A DNA stretch of 64,000 nucleotides from Citricoccus sp. K5 (GTDB taxonomy: Bacteria; Actinomycetota; Actinomycetes; Actinomycetales; Micrococcaceae): the NCBI RefSeq assembly GCF_902506195.1, contig NZ_LR732817.1, positions 62,001 through 126,000 of the forward strand, read 5' to 3'. Positions within the stretch are counted from its first letter, which is position 1. Each line of letters opens with the position of its first letter. The notes beneath the pieces were generated by a model, which was given only the letters and a program-made list of their open reading frames with translations, did not search any database and was not told where the DNA came from. Of the stretch, positions 25,897 to 35,178 are shown piece by piece. A program made the position numbers and the translations under genes.

Positions 25897-27033
25897 ATGC
25901 TTCGCATCACCGAAGACCAGCAGGCACTCGTGGACGCGGTCCGCGACTTCGCCACCGAGCGCATCGCCTCGCACGCCTTGGAGTGGGACGAGCAGAAGCA
26001 CTTCCCAGTGGACGTCCTGGCCGAGGCTGGCGAGCTCGGCCTCGGCGGCATCTACGTGGACGAGGCGTATGGCGGAGCCGGACTGGAGCGCAAGGACGCC
26101 GTCCTGATCTTCGAAGAGCTGTCCAAGGCCGATCCGGCTCTGGCCGCCTACATCTCCATCCACAACATGGTGGTGTGGATGATCGATTCCTTCGGCACCG
26201 ATGAGCAGCGGGCCCAGTGGGTGCCGCAGCTGGCCAGCATGGAGCACCTCGGCAGTTATTGTCTGACCGAGCCCGGCGCCGGCTCGGACGCCGCCGCACT
26301 CAGCACCCGTGCTGTCCGGGACGGGGACGACTACGTCCTCAACGGCGTCAAGCAGTTCATCTCCGGTGCCGGCACCTCCGAGTACTACGTGGTCATGTGC
26401 CGGACCGCGGACACCGGGTCCAAGGGCATCTCCACACTGGTGGTCCATAAGGACACCCCGGGGCTTTCCTTCGGGCCGCAGGAGAAGAAGATGGGCTGGA
26501 ACACCCAGCCCACCCGCCAGGTGATCTTCGAGGACGCCCGCGTCCCCGTCGGCAATCTCCTCGGCAAAGAGGGCGACGGCTTCCATATCGCCATGAAGGG
26601 CCTCAACGGCGGCCGCATCAACATCGGCGCCTGCTCGCTCGGCGGGGGACAGGTCGCCCTGGAGAAGGCGACCGCCTACCTCAAGGAACGCACGGCCTTC
26701 GGTGAACCGTTGACCACCAAGCAGTCTCTGGTCTTCGATCTGGCCGACATGACCACGAGCCTGGAGTCCGCCCGCACCCTCCTGATGCGCGCGGCGGACG
26801 CCTTGGACCGCCAGGATCCGGACACCGTCCGCCTGTGCGCCATGGCCAAACTGGTGGCGACCGACGCCGGCTTCGAAGCCGCCAACAAGGCCCTCCAGCT
26901 GCACGGCGGCTACGGCTACCTGCACGAGTACGGCATCGAGAAGATCACCCGCGATCTGCGGGTCCACCAGATCCTCGAGGGATCCAACGAGATCATGCGG
27001 CTGATCGTCGGCCGCATGCTGGTCGACGGCTGA
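25897..27033 (+). CDS. Isobutyryl-CoA dehydrogenase-type acyl-CoA dehydrogenase
   Basis: The 378-aa enzyme has CLTEPGAGSDAAALSTRAV, the LNGVKQFISGAGTSEYYVVM FAD loop, YLKERTAFGEPLTTKQSL and LHGGYGYLHEYGIEKITRDLRVHQILEGSNEIM. The last contains the catalytic Glu (LEGSNE) and matches the ACAD8 branch. It would convert isobutyryl-CoA to methacrylyl-CoA. AAAGGAC precedes the ATG. The next three genes encode the following valine-degradation steps, which supports the assignment. Confidence 0.9.
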   Translation: MLRITEDQQALVDAVRDFATERIASHALEWDEQKHFPVDVLAEAGELGLGGIYVDEAYGGAGLERKDAVLIFEELSKADPALAAYISIHNMVVWMIDSFGTDEQRAQWVPQLASMEHLGSYCLTEPGAGSDAAALSTRAVRDGDDYVLNGVKQFISGAGTSEYYVVMCRTADTGSKGISTLVVHKDTPGLSFGPQEKKMGWNTQPTRQVIFEDARVPVGNLLGKEGDGFHIAMKGLNGGRINIGACSLGGGQVALEKATAYLKERTAFGEPLTTKQSLVFDLADMTTSLESARTLLMRAADALDRQDPDTVRLCAMAKLVATDAGFEAANKALQLHGGYGYLHEYGIEKITRDLRVHQILEGSNEIMRLIVGRMLVDG

Positions 27034-27041
27034 GAGGACCC

Positions 27042-28130
27042 GTGAGCAACGACATGAGCAACGACACCACCACGAACGCCGCCACAGAGACCGAACCCGA
27101 GGTCGTCGTCCACCGCGCTGGCCGCCTCGGACACCTCATCCTCAACCGCCCCAAGGCGCTCAACTCACTGACTCACGCCATGGTGCAGACCGTCCGGGAC
27201 ACCCTGGAGCAGTGGCGGGACGACGACTCCGTGGCCACCGTCCTGATCAGTGGCGCGGGCGAGAAGGGGCTGTGCGCCGGGGGTGACGTCGTCTCCCTCT
27301 ACCGCGCCGCCGTGGACGGCCGCCCCGAGGTCGGGGACGAGTTCTTCGCCGACGAGTACGCCATGAACGCATTCATCGCCGACTACCCGAAGCCCTACGT
27401 GGCCTTCATGGACGGGATCGTCCTGGGCGGTGGCGTCGGGGTGTCCGCGCACGGCTCGCACCGCATCGTTACCGAGCGCACCCGCTTGGGCATGCCGGAA
27501 ACCGGCATCGGCTTCTTTCCCGACGTCGGCGGGGCCTGGCTGCTCTCCCGCGCCCCCTCCGGCTTCGGTCACCATATGGGCCTGACCTCCTCGCACGTGA
27601 CCGGCGCCGACGCGCTGGCCCTCGGCTTCGCCGACCACTACGTGGAATCCTCCCGGCTGGCTGAGCTGGCCACCGCCCTGGAGACCACCGGCGCGGAGGA
27701 GGCCATCGCTGCCGTCGCCGCCACAGGCGCCGCGGTGCCCGAATCCCCGTTGATGCAGCAGCGGGACTGGATCGAGTCGGCCTACGCGCAGGACACGGCG
27801 GAGGACGTCGTCGCCGCTCTCCGCTCCCACGGCGATCCCGCCGCGGCCGCGGCCGCCACCCAGATCCTGGCCAAGTCGCCGACCTCCGTGAAGGTCACCC
27901 TGGAACTCATCCGCCGGGCCGCGCAGATGTCCACCGTGCACGAGGTGCTGGACCAGGACGCCACGGTGGCCCACCACCTGCTGCGCGGCCACGACATGCG
28001 CGAGGGTATCCGCGCCCAACTCGTGGACAAGGACCGCAATCCGCAATGGAACCCGCCGACCCTCGAGGACGTCCCGGCGGACGCCGTCTCCTCAGCCTTC
28101 GACCCCGTGACCTCCGGGTCCCGGAATTGA
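27042..28130 (+). CDS. 3-hydroxyisobutyryl-CoA hydrolase
   Basis: The 362-aa crotonase-fold hydrolase has the large HIBYL-CoA hydrolase pattern: NRPKALNSLTHAMV, LCAGGDVVSLYRAA, GIVLGGGVGVSAHGSHRIVTERTRLGMPETGIGFFPDVGG and the C-terminal MREGIRAQLVDKDRNPQWNP. The catalytic Glu and Asp of MPETGIGFFPD are present. It removes CoA in valine catabolism. The GTG at 27042 has GAGAGG 4-5 nt upstream; an ATG at 27054 would be too far from it. Confidence 0.92.
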   Translation: MSNDMSNDTTTNAATETEPEVVVHRAGRLGHLILNRPKALNSLTHAMVQTVRDTLEQWRDDDSVATVLISGAGEKGLCAGGDVVSLYRAAVDGRPEVGDEFFADEYAMNAFIADYPKPYVAFMDGIVLGGGVGVSAHGSHRIVTERTRLGMPETGIGFFPDVGGAWLLSRAPSGFGHHMGLTSSHVTGADALALGFADHYVESSRLAELATALETTGAEEAIAAVAATGAAVPESPLMQQRDWIESAYAQDTAEDVVAALRSHGDPAAAAAATQILAKSPTSVKVTLELIRRAAQMSTVHEVLDQDATVAHHLLRGHDMREGIRAQLVDKDRNPQWNPPTLEDVPADAVSSAFDPVTSGSRN

Positions 28131-28155
28131 CCATTCAACTCCAGGAGAACCTGAC

Positions 28156-29166
28156 ATGACCGAGAACACCGCAGCCACCGTTGCCACTCCGAGTGCAGAC
28201 GCGGCCGGAGGTCCGTCCGAGCTGCCCGCCGTCGCCTTCATCGGCCTGGGGAACATGGGCGGCCCGATGGCCCACAACCTGGCGGCTGCGGGCTACCGGG
28301 TCATCGGATTCGACCTGGTCCCCGAGGCCCTGGAGAAGGCGAAGGCGGCCGGCGTCGAGATCGCCTCCTCCGGTGCCGACGCCGTGCGCAGCGCCGCCGC
28401 CTCCCCGCGCAGCCTCGTCATCACCATGCTGCCGGCCGGCCGTCACGTGGTGGGTGCGCTGAAAGGCTCCGACGGAGCGGACGGCAAGGACCCGGTCGAG
28501 GGCCTGCTGGCCGCAGCGGCTCCCAACACCCTGTTCATGGACTGCTCCACCATCGCGGTGGAGGACTCCGTGACGGTCCGCGAACTGACGACGGCGGCAG
28601 GGCACCGGGTGCTGGACGCCCCGGTGTCCGGCGGCACGGTCGGGGCCGAAGCAGGCACATTGGCGATGATGGTCGGCGGTGCGGCTGAGGACGTTGCGGA
28701 GGCCATGCCCGTGCTCGAGGTGGTCGGCAAGCGCATTGTGCACTGTGGTCCCGCCGGCAACGGACTGGCCGCCAAGGTCTGCAACAACATGATCCTCGGA
28801 GCTTCTATGATCGCGGTGTCCGAGGCCTTCGTGCTGGGGGAGAAGCTGGGCCTGAGCAACGAGGCCCTCTTCGACGTGGCCTCCAACGCCACCGGCCAGT
28901 GCTGGGCGCTGACCACCAACTGCCCGGTTCCCGGGCCCGTGCCGACCTCGCCGGCCAATCGCGACTTCAAGCCCGGCTTCGCCGGCGCCCTGATGGCCAA
29001 GGACCTCGGGCTGGCCAAGAGCGCCATCGAGACGACCGGCATCGAGGGCCGCATGGGGCTGCTGGCCGAGGAGATCTACGCCGCCTTCGCCCAGGGGGAG
29101 GGCGGCACCAAGGACTTCTCCGGGATCATCGAGCTGATCCGCGAACAGTCCGCCCCCGCCGCCTGA
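28156..29166 (+). CDS. mmsB: 3-hydroxyisobutyrate dehydrogenase
   Basis: This 336-aa NAD-dependent beta-hydroxyacid dehydrogenase has the Rossmann motif [20 protein letters not shown] at residue 33, the substrate loop [16 protein letters not shown] and the catalytic Lys in [17 protein letters not shown]. It oxidises 3-hydroxyisobutyrate to methylmalonate semialdehyde. Family members are about 295 aa; the extra length is an Ala-rich N-terminal stretch and a short insertion (DGADGKDP) around residue 110. CAGGAGAA precedes the ATG. Confidence 0.93.
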   Translation: MTENTAATVATPSADAAGGPSELPAVAFIGLGNMGGPMAHNLAAAGYRVIGFDLVPEALEKAKAAGVEIASSGADAVRSAAASPRSLVITMLPAGRHVVGALKGSDGADGKDPVEGLLAAAAPNTLFMDCSTIAVEDSVTVRELTTAAGHRVLDAPVSGGTVGAEAGTLAMMVGGAAEDVAEAMPVLEVVGKRIVHCGPAGNGLAAKVCNNMILGASMIAVSEAFVLGEKLGLSNEALFDVASNATGQCWALTTNCPVPGPVPTSPANRDFKPGFAGALMAKDLGLAKSAIETTGIEGRMGLLAEEIYAAFAQGEGGTKDFSGIIELIREQSAPAA

Positions 29167-29203
29167 GACCCGCGCCCGAGACCTGAGACGAGCAAGGAGC
29201 ACC

Positions 29204-30016
29204 ATGACCACCGAGAACGCCATCGAGAACAACACCGCAGACCGCACCTACGAGACGATCCTGACCAGCACCACCGGCCGCGTCGCCACGATCACGCTGA
29301 ACCGGCCGAAGGCCCTCAACGCCCTCAACCTGAAGCTCACCGAGGAGCTGCTCGAGGCGGCCGAGGCCTTCGACGCGGACCCGGAGATCGGCGCGATCGT
29401 CATCACCGGTTCGGAGAAGGCCTTCGCCGCCGGGGCGGACATCAAGGAGATGGCCACCCGCACCTTCTCCGACGTCTACACCGCGGACCTCTTCGGCGCC
29501 TGGGACCGCCTCGCCGCGGTGCGCACCCCGGTCATCTCGGCCGTGGCGGGCCATGCCCTGGGCGGTGGCTGCGAGCTGGCGATGATCGCGGACATCATCA
29601 TCGCCGCGGACAACGCGAAGTTCGGCCAGCCCGAGATCAAGCTCGGCATCATCCCCGGCATGGGCGGCTCCCAGCGGCTCACCCGGGCCATCGGCAAGTC
29701 CAAGGCCATGGAGATGGTGCTGACTGGGCGGGTCATGGGCGCCGACGAGGCCGAGCGCTCCGGCCTGGTGGCCCGCGTGGTCCCCGTGGCCGCGCTGGCC
29801 TCCGAGGCCGCCGAGCTGGCCGCGACCATCGCGGGAATGTCCACGCCCATCGCTATGATCGCCAAGGAGTCCGTCAACCGCTCCTACGAGTCGTCCCTGA
29901 GCGAGGGGCTGCTCTACGAGCGTCGAATGAACCACGCGTGCTTCGCCACCGAGGACCAGAAGGAGGGCATGGCCGCCTTCGTCGAGAAGCGCCAGGCCAC
30001 CTTCACCCACCGCTAG
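29204..30016 (+). CDS. Enoyl-CoA hydratase (short-chain, crotonase)
   Basis: This 270-aa crotonase keeps both catalytic glutamates, in [16 protein letters not shown] and [11 protein letters not shown], so it is a genuine hydratase. In this operon it would hydrate methacrylyl-CoA to 3-hydroxyisobutyryl-CoA, the step between the acyl-CoA dehydrogenase and the hydrolase. AAGGAG 4 nt upstream supports the ATG. Crotonases are promiscuous, so use in general beta-oxidation is also likely. Confidence 0.92.
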   Translation: MTTENAIENNTADRTYETILTSTTGRVATITLNRPKALNALNLKLTEELLEAAEAFDADPEIGAIVITGSEKAFAAGADIKEMATRTFSDVYTADLFGAWDRLAAVRTPVISAVAGHALGGGCELAMIADIIIAADNAKFGQPEIKLGIIPGMGGSQRLTRAIGKSKAMEMVLTGRVMGADEAERSGLVARVVPVAALASEAAELAATIAGMSTPIAMIAKESVNRSYESSLSEGLLYERRMNHACFATEDQKEGMAAFVEKRQATFTHR

Positions 30017-30091
30017 ACCGCAGCCCTACCGAACACGGGCCAGCACTGAGCAGCACCGAACATCATTGAGCTTCACGGAGAGAAGGACCCC

Positions 30092-31594
30092 ATGACAGAG
30101 ATCATCTTGGACGAGCGAGCGGCCGGCATCATGGCCGGCGTCGAGCAGTTGCTGTGGATTGACGGGCGCGCCACCGAGGCGTCCACCGGCGAGTGGCGCG
30201 AGGTGCGTAACCCTGCGCGTCGGGGTGAGGTCATCGGGCGGGTGCCGGCGGCCGGCGAGGAGGACGTCAACCGGGCGGTCTCGGCCGCGCGTCGGGCCTT
30301 CATCGAATGGCGCAGCGTGCATTTCACGGACCGGGCCCGGGCCCTGCTGGCCATCGCGGACGATGTCGAGGCCGAGGCGGAGAAGTTCGCCCAGCTCACG
30401 GCCCTGGACACCGGCAACGCCCTGAGCTCCCAGGCCCGTCCTGAGGTCAAGACACTCGTCTCCCTGTTCCGGTACTTCGCCGGCGTGGCGGGGGAGTCCA
30501 AGGGCGTCACCCTGCCTGCGGGGGATCAGCAGCTGCAGTACACCCGGCGCGAGCCGCTGGGCGTGGTGGCGTGCATCCTGCCGTGGAACTCGCCGCTGAT
30601 GATCGCCGCCTTCAAGGTTCCGGCCGCCCTGGCCGCCGGGAACACCGTGATCCTCAAGGCGGCCGACGATGCGCCGCTGACCATCCAGTACCTGGCCCAG
30701 GTCTGCCAGCGGCATGTGCCGGCCGGCGTCGTGAACTCCCTGACCGGCCGCGGCTCGGTGATCGGCAATGCCCTGTCCACCCACCCGGGCGTGGACAAGG
30801 TGTCCTTCACCGGCTCCACCGAGGTGGGGCGCGGCGTGGCCGCGCAGGCCTCCGAGCGGCTGGCGCACCTGTCCCTGGAGTTGGGCGGGAAGAACCCGTC
30901 CATCGTGTTCCCGGACGCCGTGGAGGACGAGGGGATCCTGGACGGGTTGATGCTCTCCTCGCGCTTTGCCCGCCAGGGTCAGTCCTGCACCGCCGGTTCC
31001 CGGTTGTTCCTGCACGAGGACATCTATGACGAGATGCTGGAGAAGCTGGCCGCGCGGCTGGGGGCGATGGTCGTCGGCGACCCGCTGGACGAGGCCACGG
31101 ACATGGGCGCGGTCATCAATCAGTCCCAGTTCGACCAGATCTCCGGCTTCCTCGAGGACGGGCGGAACCACCCGGACCTGACCACCGTGCTCGGTGGCTC
31201 CGCGCCGACCGAGGGGCCGCTGACCGAGGGCTTCTATCACGTGCCGACCATCTTCGGCGGGGCCCGGAACGACTTCCGCCTGGCCCAGGAGGAGATCTTC
31301 GGCCCCGTGCTCGTGGCGATCAAGTGGAAGGACGTGGACGAGGTCATCCAGATGGCCAACGACTCCCACTACGGGCTGGCCGCGTACGTCTGGACGCACG
31401 ACCTGGACAACGCCCTGAACACGGCGCACCGGATCGAGTCCGGGTGGGTGCAGGTCAACCAGGGCGGCGGCCAGGTGGTGGGCCAGTCCTACGGCGGGTA
31501 CAAGCAGTCCGGTATGGGCCGGGAGGCGTCCCTGGAGGGCATGCTGGAGGGCTTCACCCAGATCAAGCAGATCAACGTGAAGCTGCGAGGTTGA
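30092..31594 (+). CDS. NAD(P)-dependent aldehyde dehydrogenase (betaine-aldehyde dehydrogenase family)
   Basis: The 500-aa enzyme has the Pro-Trp-Asn motif ILPWNSPLM, the Rossmann loop FTGSTEVGRGVA, the general-base Glu in SLELGGKNPSI (about residue 261) and the nucleophilic Cys in GQSCTAGSR (about residue 299). The substrate aldehyde is unknown. Its position 75 nt after the valine genes suggests methylmalonate semialdehyde or a similar aldehyde, but the sequence lacks the look of the CoA-acylating MmsA class. GAGAAGGA precedes the ATG. Confidence 0.88.
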   Translation: MTEIILDERAAGIMAGVEQLLWIDGRATEASTGEWREVRNPARRGEVIGRVPAAGEEDVNRAVSAARRAFIEWRSVHFTDRARALLAIADDVEAEAEKFAQLTALDTGNALSSQARPEVKTLVSLFRYFAGVAGESKGVTLPAGDQQLQYTRREPLGVVACILPWNSPLMIAAFKVPAALAAGNTVILKAADDAPLTIQYLAQVCQRHVPAGVVNSLTGRGSVIGNALSTHPGVDKVSFTGSTEVGRGVAAQASERLAHLSLELGGKNPSIVFPDAVEDEGILDGLMLSSRFARQGQSCTAGSRLFLHEDIYDEMLEKLAARLGAMVVGDPLDEATDMGAVINQSQFDQISGFLEDGRNHPDLTTVLGGSAPTEGPLTEGFYHVPTIFGGARNDFRLAQEEIFGPVLVAIKWKDVDEVIQMANDSHYGLAAYVWTHDLDNALNTAHRIESGWVQVNQGGGQVVGQSYGGYKQSGMGREASLEGMLEGFTQIKQINVKLRG

Positions 31595-31596
31595 GC

Positions 31597-32877
31597 ATGA
31601 CTCACCAGAGTGCGGACCACACCGTGCCCGACGGCGGCGGGTCACCCGCCGCGGCGGGCGCGGCCCTGCCGCTGGCCGGGATCACCGTGATGGACCTGTC
31701 CCGGGCCCTGGCGGGGCCGTACTGCACGGCGCTGCTGGGAGACCTCGGGGCGGACATCATCAAGGTGGAGTCCGCCAAGGGTGGGGACTCCACCCGGTCC
31801 TGGCCACCGTTCGAGGACGAGCACTCGCTCTACTTCGATTCGACGAACCGCAACAAGCAGTCGATCGCGGTGGACTTCTACACCGAGCAGGGCCGTCAGC
31901 TGCTGTGGGACCTCGCGGTGTCCGCGGACGTGCTGGTGGAGAACTTCCGCCCCGGGGTGCTGGCCACCATGGGCTTGGACCCGGAGGCGCTGCGCGCGGC
32001 GAACCCCGGTCTGGTCATCGCCTCCGTCTCCGGGTTCGGGACCACCGGCCCACTGGCCCAGGCCGCCGGGCTGGACCAGGTGGCCCAGGGGATGTCCGGG
32101 CTGATGTCCGTGACGGGCCCGGATGCGGACTCTCCCACCCGGGTGGGGGTGCCGGTGATGGACCTCTACGCGGGCGTCTTCACCGCGGTGGGGATCTGCG
32201 CCTCGCTGGCCGGCCGCCCCGGCAACGGGGGGCGAGGCCACGAGGTGGGGACCTCCCTGCTGGAGGCCGGACTGGCCGTCTCGGCGTTCCAGGGCCAGAA
32301 CTACCTCAGCACGGGTACCGTCCCGGTGCCGCAGGGCAACAACCACCCCGTGCTCTCCCCGTACGGGGTCTTCCGGACCGCCGACATCCCGGCGATCATC
32401 GCGGTGGGCAACCAGGTGCATTGGAAGAAGTTCTGCGCGATCATCGGCGCCCCCGAACTCGAGGAGGATCCACGCTTCGCCCTGGGGCGTGACCGCTCGG
32501 AGCACCGGGCCGAGCTGACCGAGCTGATCGAACAGCAGCTGGTGACCCGCCCCGGGCTGGAGTGGATCGAGGCGTTCCGCGCCGCGGGGATCCCCACCGG
32601 GCCCATCTACACCTACGCCCAGGCCTTCGAGGACCCCCAGGTGCAGGCCTTGGACATGGTGCAGACCGTCCAGCGGCTGGACGGCTCGGCGCTGCCATTG
32701 CTGCGTGGGCCGCTGAGCATCGACGGCACTGCCACGGGCGTGCGCAAGGCCCCACCGGCGCTGGGCGAGGACACCCGGTCCGTGCTCGAGGGTCTGGGCC
32801 TGGACGAGGGCCAGATCGCCGGCCTCGTCGAGGCGGGCATCGTGCAGGAGCGTGGAGGACAGGGGGCGCGGTCATGA
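31597..32877 (+). CDS. CoA-transferase family III (CaiB/BaiF)
   Basis: The 426-aa protein shows LPLAGITVMDLSRALAGPYCTALLGDLGADIIKVES, NRNKQSIAVDF and the catalytic Asp at about residue 189 (VPVMDLYAGVFTAVG), all typical of class III CoA-transferases. These move CoA from a donor thioester to an acid without ATP. The gene starts 2 nt after the aldehyde dehydrogenase stop and overlaps the crotonase gene by 4 bp. The aldehyde dehydrogenase product acid may be its acceptor, an inference from order alone. Confidence 0.9.
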   Translation: MTHQSADHTVPDGGGSPAAAGAALPLAGITVMDLSRALAGPYCTALLGDLGADIIKVESAKGGDSTRSWPPFEDEHSLYFDSTNRNKQSIAVDFYTEQGRQLLWDLAVSADVLVENFRPGVLATMGLDPEALRAANPGLVIASVSGFGTTGPLAQAAGLDQVAQGMSGLMSVTGPDADSPTRVGVPVMDLYAGVFTAVGICASLAGRPGNGGRGHEVGTSLLEAGLAVSAFQGQNYLSTGTVPVPQGNNHPVLSPYGVFRTADIPAIIAVGNQVHWKKFCAIIGAPELEEDPRFALGRDRSEHRAELTELIEQQLVTRPGLEWIEAFRAAGIPTGPIYTYAQAFEDPQVQALDMVQTVQRLDGSALPLLRGPLSIDGTATGVRKAPPALGEDTRSVLEGLGLDEGQIAGLVEAGIVQERGGQGARS

Positions 32878-33737
32878 CGGAGACCACCGCGTCCGGTGGA
32901 TCGGTGGAGGTGTCCCAGTCGGGGTCCATCGCCACGCTCACCCTGTCCAATCCGGGGCGGCGCAACACCATGACGGAGGCCATGTGGCGGGCCCTGGAGC
33001 CGGCCTGCGCCCGACTGGCCGATGACGCATCGGTGCGGGCCGTCGTCGTGCGGGGGGCCGGGACGGACTTCTCGGCCGGGGCGGACATCTCCGATCTGCG
33101 CGCCATCCTGAGGGACGAGGACTCCGGGCACCACGACGGTGGCGCCGTGGCCGTCGGCGAGGCGGCCCTGGCCGGACTGCACAAGCCGACCATCGCCGCC
33201 GTCGAGGGTTACTGCCTCGGTGGCGCCTGGCAGATCGCGGCGGCCTGTGACATCCGGCTGGCCTCGTCCGGGGCGACCTTCGGGATCACCCCGGCCAAGA
33301 TCGGGATCGTGTATCCGACCGCCGGGATCGAGCGGCTCGTGCGCATCGCCGGGCCGGCCACCGCCAAGTACCTGCTGTTCAGCGGCGACTTCGTGGATGC
33401 CGAGCGGGCCCGCGTGCTGGGCCTGGTCCAGGCGGTCCACCCGGCCGAGACGTTCTGGGACGAGGTGAACGCGTTCGTGCAGCGGCTCGCCGCCCGGTCC
33501 CAACTGTCCATTCAAGCCATGAAGGACATCGTGGACACCATTGATGCGGCGGGCGCCGGCGATGACAGCGGGGCGGAACTGCAGAACGCCAGCGACCACT
33601 GGCAACACCTGATGGCCACCGCCGGGGACGCCGAAGCCGGGGTCGGAGCGTTCCTGTCCAAGAGGACCCCGGAGTTCACCTGGAACGGCGGGCGGGACAC
33701 CCAGAGGCGCACCAGGACGGGGGAACCCGCATCGTGA
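32874..33737 (+). CDS. Crotonase-family protein lacking hydratase glutamates
   Basis: The 287-aa crotonase has FSAGADISDLR and the oxyanion loop VEGYCLGGAWQIAAACDIRLASS. The catalytic region is altered: ITPAKIGIVYPTAGIERL lacks the PE glutamate, and the second glutamate is also missing (TAKYLLFSG). Hydration by the usual mechanism is therefore unlikely; isomerase, decarboxylase or thioester-hydrolase chemistry is possible. It overlaps the CoA-transferase before it and the MarR regulator after it by 4 bp each, so all three are translated together. Confidence 0.85.
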   Translation: MTETTASGGSVEVSQSGSIATLTLSNPGRRNTMTEAMWRALEPACARLADDASVRAVVVRGAGTDFSAGADISDLRAILRDEDSGHHDGGAVAVGEAALAGLHKPTIAAVEGYCLGGAWQIAAACDIRLASSGATFGITPAKIGIVYPTAGIERLVRIAGPATAKYLLFSGDFVDAERARVLGLVQAVHPAETFWDEVNAFVQRLAARSQLSIQAMKDIVDTIDAAGAGDDSGAELQNASDHWQHLMATAGDAEAGVGAFLSKRTPEFTWNGGRDTQRRTRTGEPAS

Positions 33738-34447
33738 CCCCTCCGCTCCAGCACGACCCCGTGGCACAGGCCCACCAGAATTGGGCGGGCCACGGCTGGG
33801 AGGAATCCGCCGACGCCATGGCGGCAGTGACCTCGCTGTTCCGCGCGCAGCAGATCCTCATGGCCCGCATCGACGCCGTGCTGCGGCCCCTGGACCTGAC
33901 CTTCGCGCGCTTCGAGATGTTGACCCTGCTGGGGTTCTCCCGGACCGGGGCAATGCCGCTGGCCAAGGCCTCGAGCCGACTCCAGGTCCATCCGACCTCC
34001 GTCACCAACACCGTGGAACGGCTGGGCCAGGCAGGACTCGTGGAACGCCAGCCACACCCCACGGACGGCCGGGCCAACCTCATCGCCATCACCCCCCAAG
34101 GCCGCGACCTGGCCCTGCAGGCCGCCCGGGAGCTCAACCGCAAGGTCTTCACCGACCTCGGGCTGCCCGCGGGGGAGCTGACGGACCTCAACCGCATCCT
34201 CGGGACCCTGCGCTTCTCCGCGGGGGACTTCTCCGAGCCCAGTGAGCTGATGGGCGGCAGCGTCCCGGACGCCGGATCCGGCCCCGTCCGGGACTCCGGT
34301 CCAGGTCCCCGCACCGGGGACCGCGAGGCGGCCACGGACGTCGCGATCGTCCGGGGCGAGGAGCAGACCGCCGCCCCGGGGCGCATGCCGGACCAATCCG
34401 GGGACAAGCCCGCGCGGCCCCGGAAGCGCAGATTGCCGAGAGCATAA
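33734..34447 (+). CDS. MarR-family transcriptional regulator with extended C-terminal tail
   Basis: The first 165 of 237 residues form a MarR winged helix. The recognition region is MPLAKASSRLQVHPTSVTNTVERLGQAGLVERQPHPTDGRANLIAITPQGRD, with the Asp-Gly-Arg wing tip. The last 65 residues are Pro/Gly/Asp-rich and end in a basic RPRKRRLPRA, absent from ordinary MarR proteins of about 150 aa. The GTG start overlaps the crotonase stop. It most likely senses a CoA or aromatic-acid ligand of this operon. Confidence 0.9.
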   Translation: MTPPLQHDPVAQAHQNWAGHGWEESADAMAAVTSLFRAQQILMARIDAVLRPLDLTFARFEMLTLLGFSRTGAMPLAKASSRLQVHPTSVTNTVERLGQAGLVERQPHPTDGRANLIAITPQGRDLALQAARELNRKVFTDLGLPAGELTDLNRILGTLRFSAGDFSEPSELMGGSVPDAGSGPVRDSGPGPRTGDREAATDVAIVRGEEQTAAPGRMPDQSGDKPARPRKRRLPRA

Positions 34448-34511
34448 GGCATCCTGCCGTCCAGCGGGCCCAAGGACACACCGCCGACTTGTTTTTTGGA
34501 TCAAATAATGA

Positions 34512-34532
34512 GAAAATGAATTGGTCATTTTC
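34512..34532. promoter_or_regulatory. AT-rich inverted repeat upstream of carD
   Basis: GAAAATGA (34512-34519) and TCATTTTC (34525-34532) form a perfect 8-bp palindrome with a 5-nt spacer, 67 nt before the carD start. It is unusually AT-rich here. It may be an operator or a weak hairpin closing the MarR operon. Confidence 0.4.
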
Positions 34533-34599
34533 CCGGTGGCAGGCTTCTGCTTGCCCCGGTGACATCTCGGTGTAAGCAACAGGAAGGTGCATCCCACCC

Positions 34600-35145
34600 A
34601 TGCGTCTGGTTCCCGGTCAGTTTGTTGTCCATCCCCACCACGGCCCCGCGATCGTCCTCGATCGTCAGGTCCGGCAATTGAAGGGCAAGGACGTCGCGTA
34701 TGTGGAACTGGACATCCAGGACAAGGGCTTGCGTATCTCCGTCCCCGAATCGATGGTCAAGGACATCGGTGTCCGCGATGTCAGCAGCCACACCCAGGTC
34801 CGCAAGCTGATGTCCCTCCTGGCCAAGCCGAGCGAGTACGTCGAGGAGCAGTGGTCCCGCCGGTTGAAGGCGTTCCAGGAGAAGCTGGCGACCGGTGACC
34901 TGCCTCGCGTGGCCGAAGTGGTCCGAGACCTGCACCGCCGGCAGGCCGAGAAGGACCTGTCCATGGCCGAGCGCACCCTCTACCGTGACGCCGTGGAGAT
35001 CCTCGCGGCCGAGGTCGCGATCGTCCTGGACATCTCCGTGGTTGAGGCCGAGGACGTCATGGTCCAGGCCATTGACGGCACCCCGCTGAAGGACCTGGGC
35101 CTGGATCGCGGCAAGGACTCCAAGCACGCCAAGCAGGCCGCCTGA
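34600..35145 (+). CDS. carD: CarD-family RNA polymerase-binding transcription regulator
   Basis: The 181-aa protein has the N-terminal RNA polymerase-interaction domain (QFVVHPHHGPAIVLDRQVRQLKGKDVAYVELDIQDKGLRISVPES) and the C-terminal helical DNA-binding domain (SRRLKAFQEKLATGDLPRVAEVVRDLHRRQ). Both match actinobacterial CarD, which stabilises open promoter complexes at rRNA and other promoters. AGGAAGG precedes the ATG. Actinobacterial CarD is about 160-165 aa; this one has a short Lys/Ala-rich tail. It appears to be transcribed alone. Confidence 0.93.
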   Translation: MRLVPGQFVVHPHHGPAIVLDRQVRQLKGKDVAYVELDIQDKGLRISVPESMVKDIGVRDVSSHTQVRKLMSLLAKPSEYVEEQWSRRLKAFQEKLATGDLPRVAEVVRDLHRRQAEKDLSMAERTLYRDAVEILAAEVAIVLDISVVEAEDVMVQAIDGTPLKDLGLDRGKDSKHAKQAA

Positions 35146-35178
35146 GCGGTCTTTCCCGCTGCCGTCTCGCCGCGGCCG

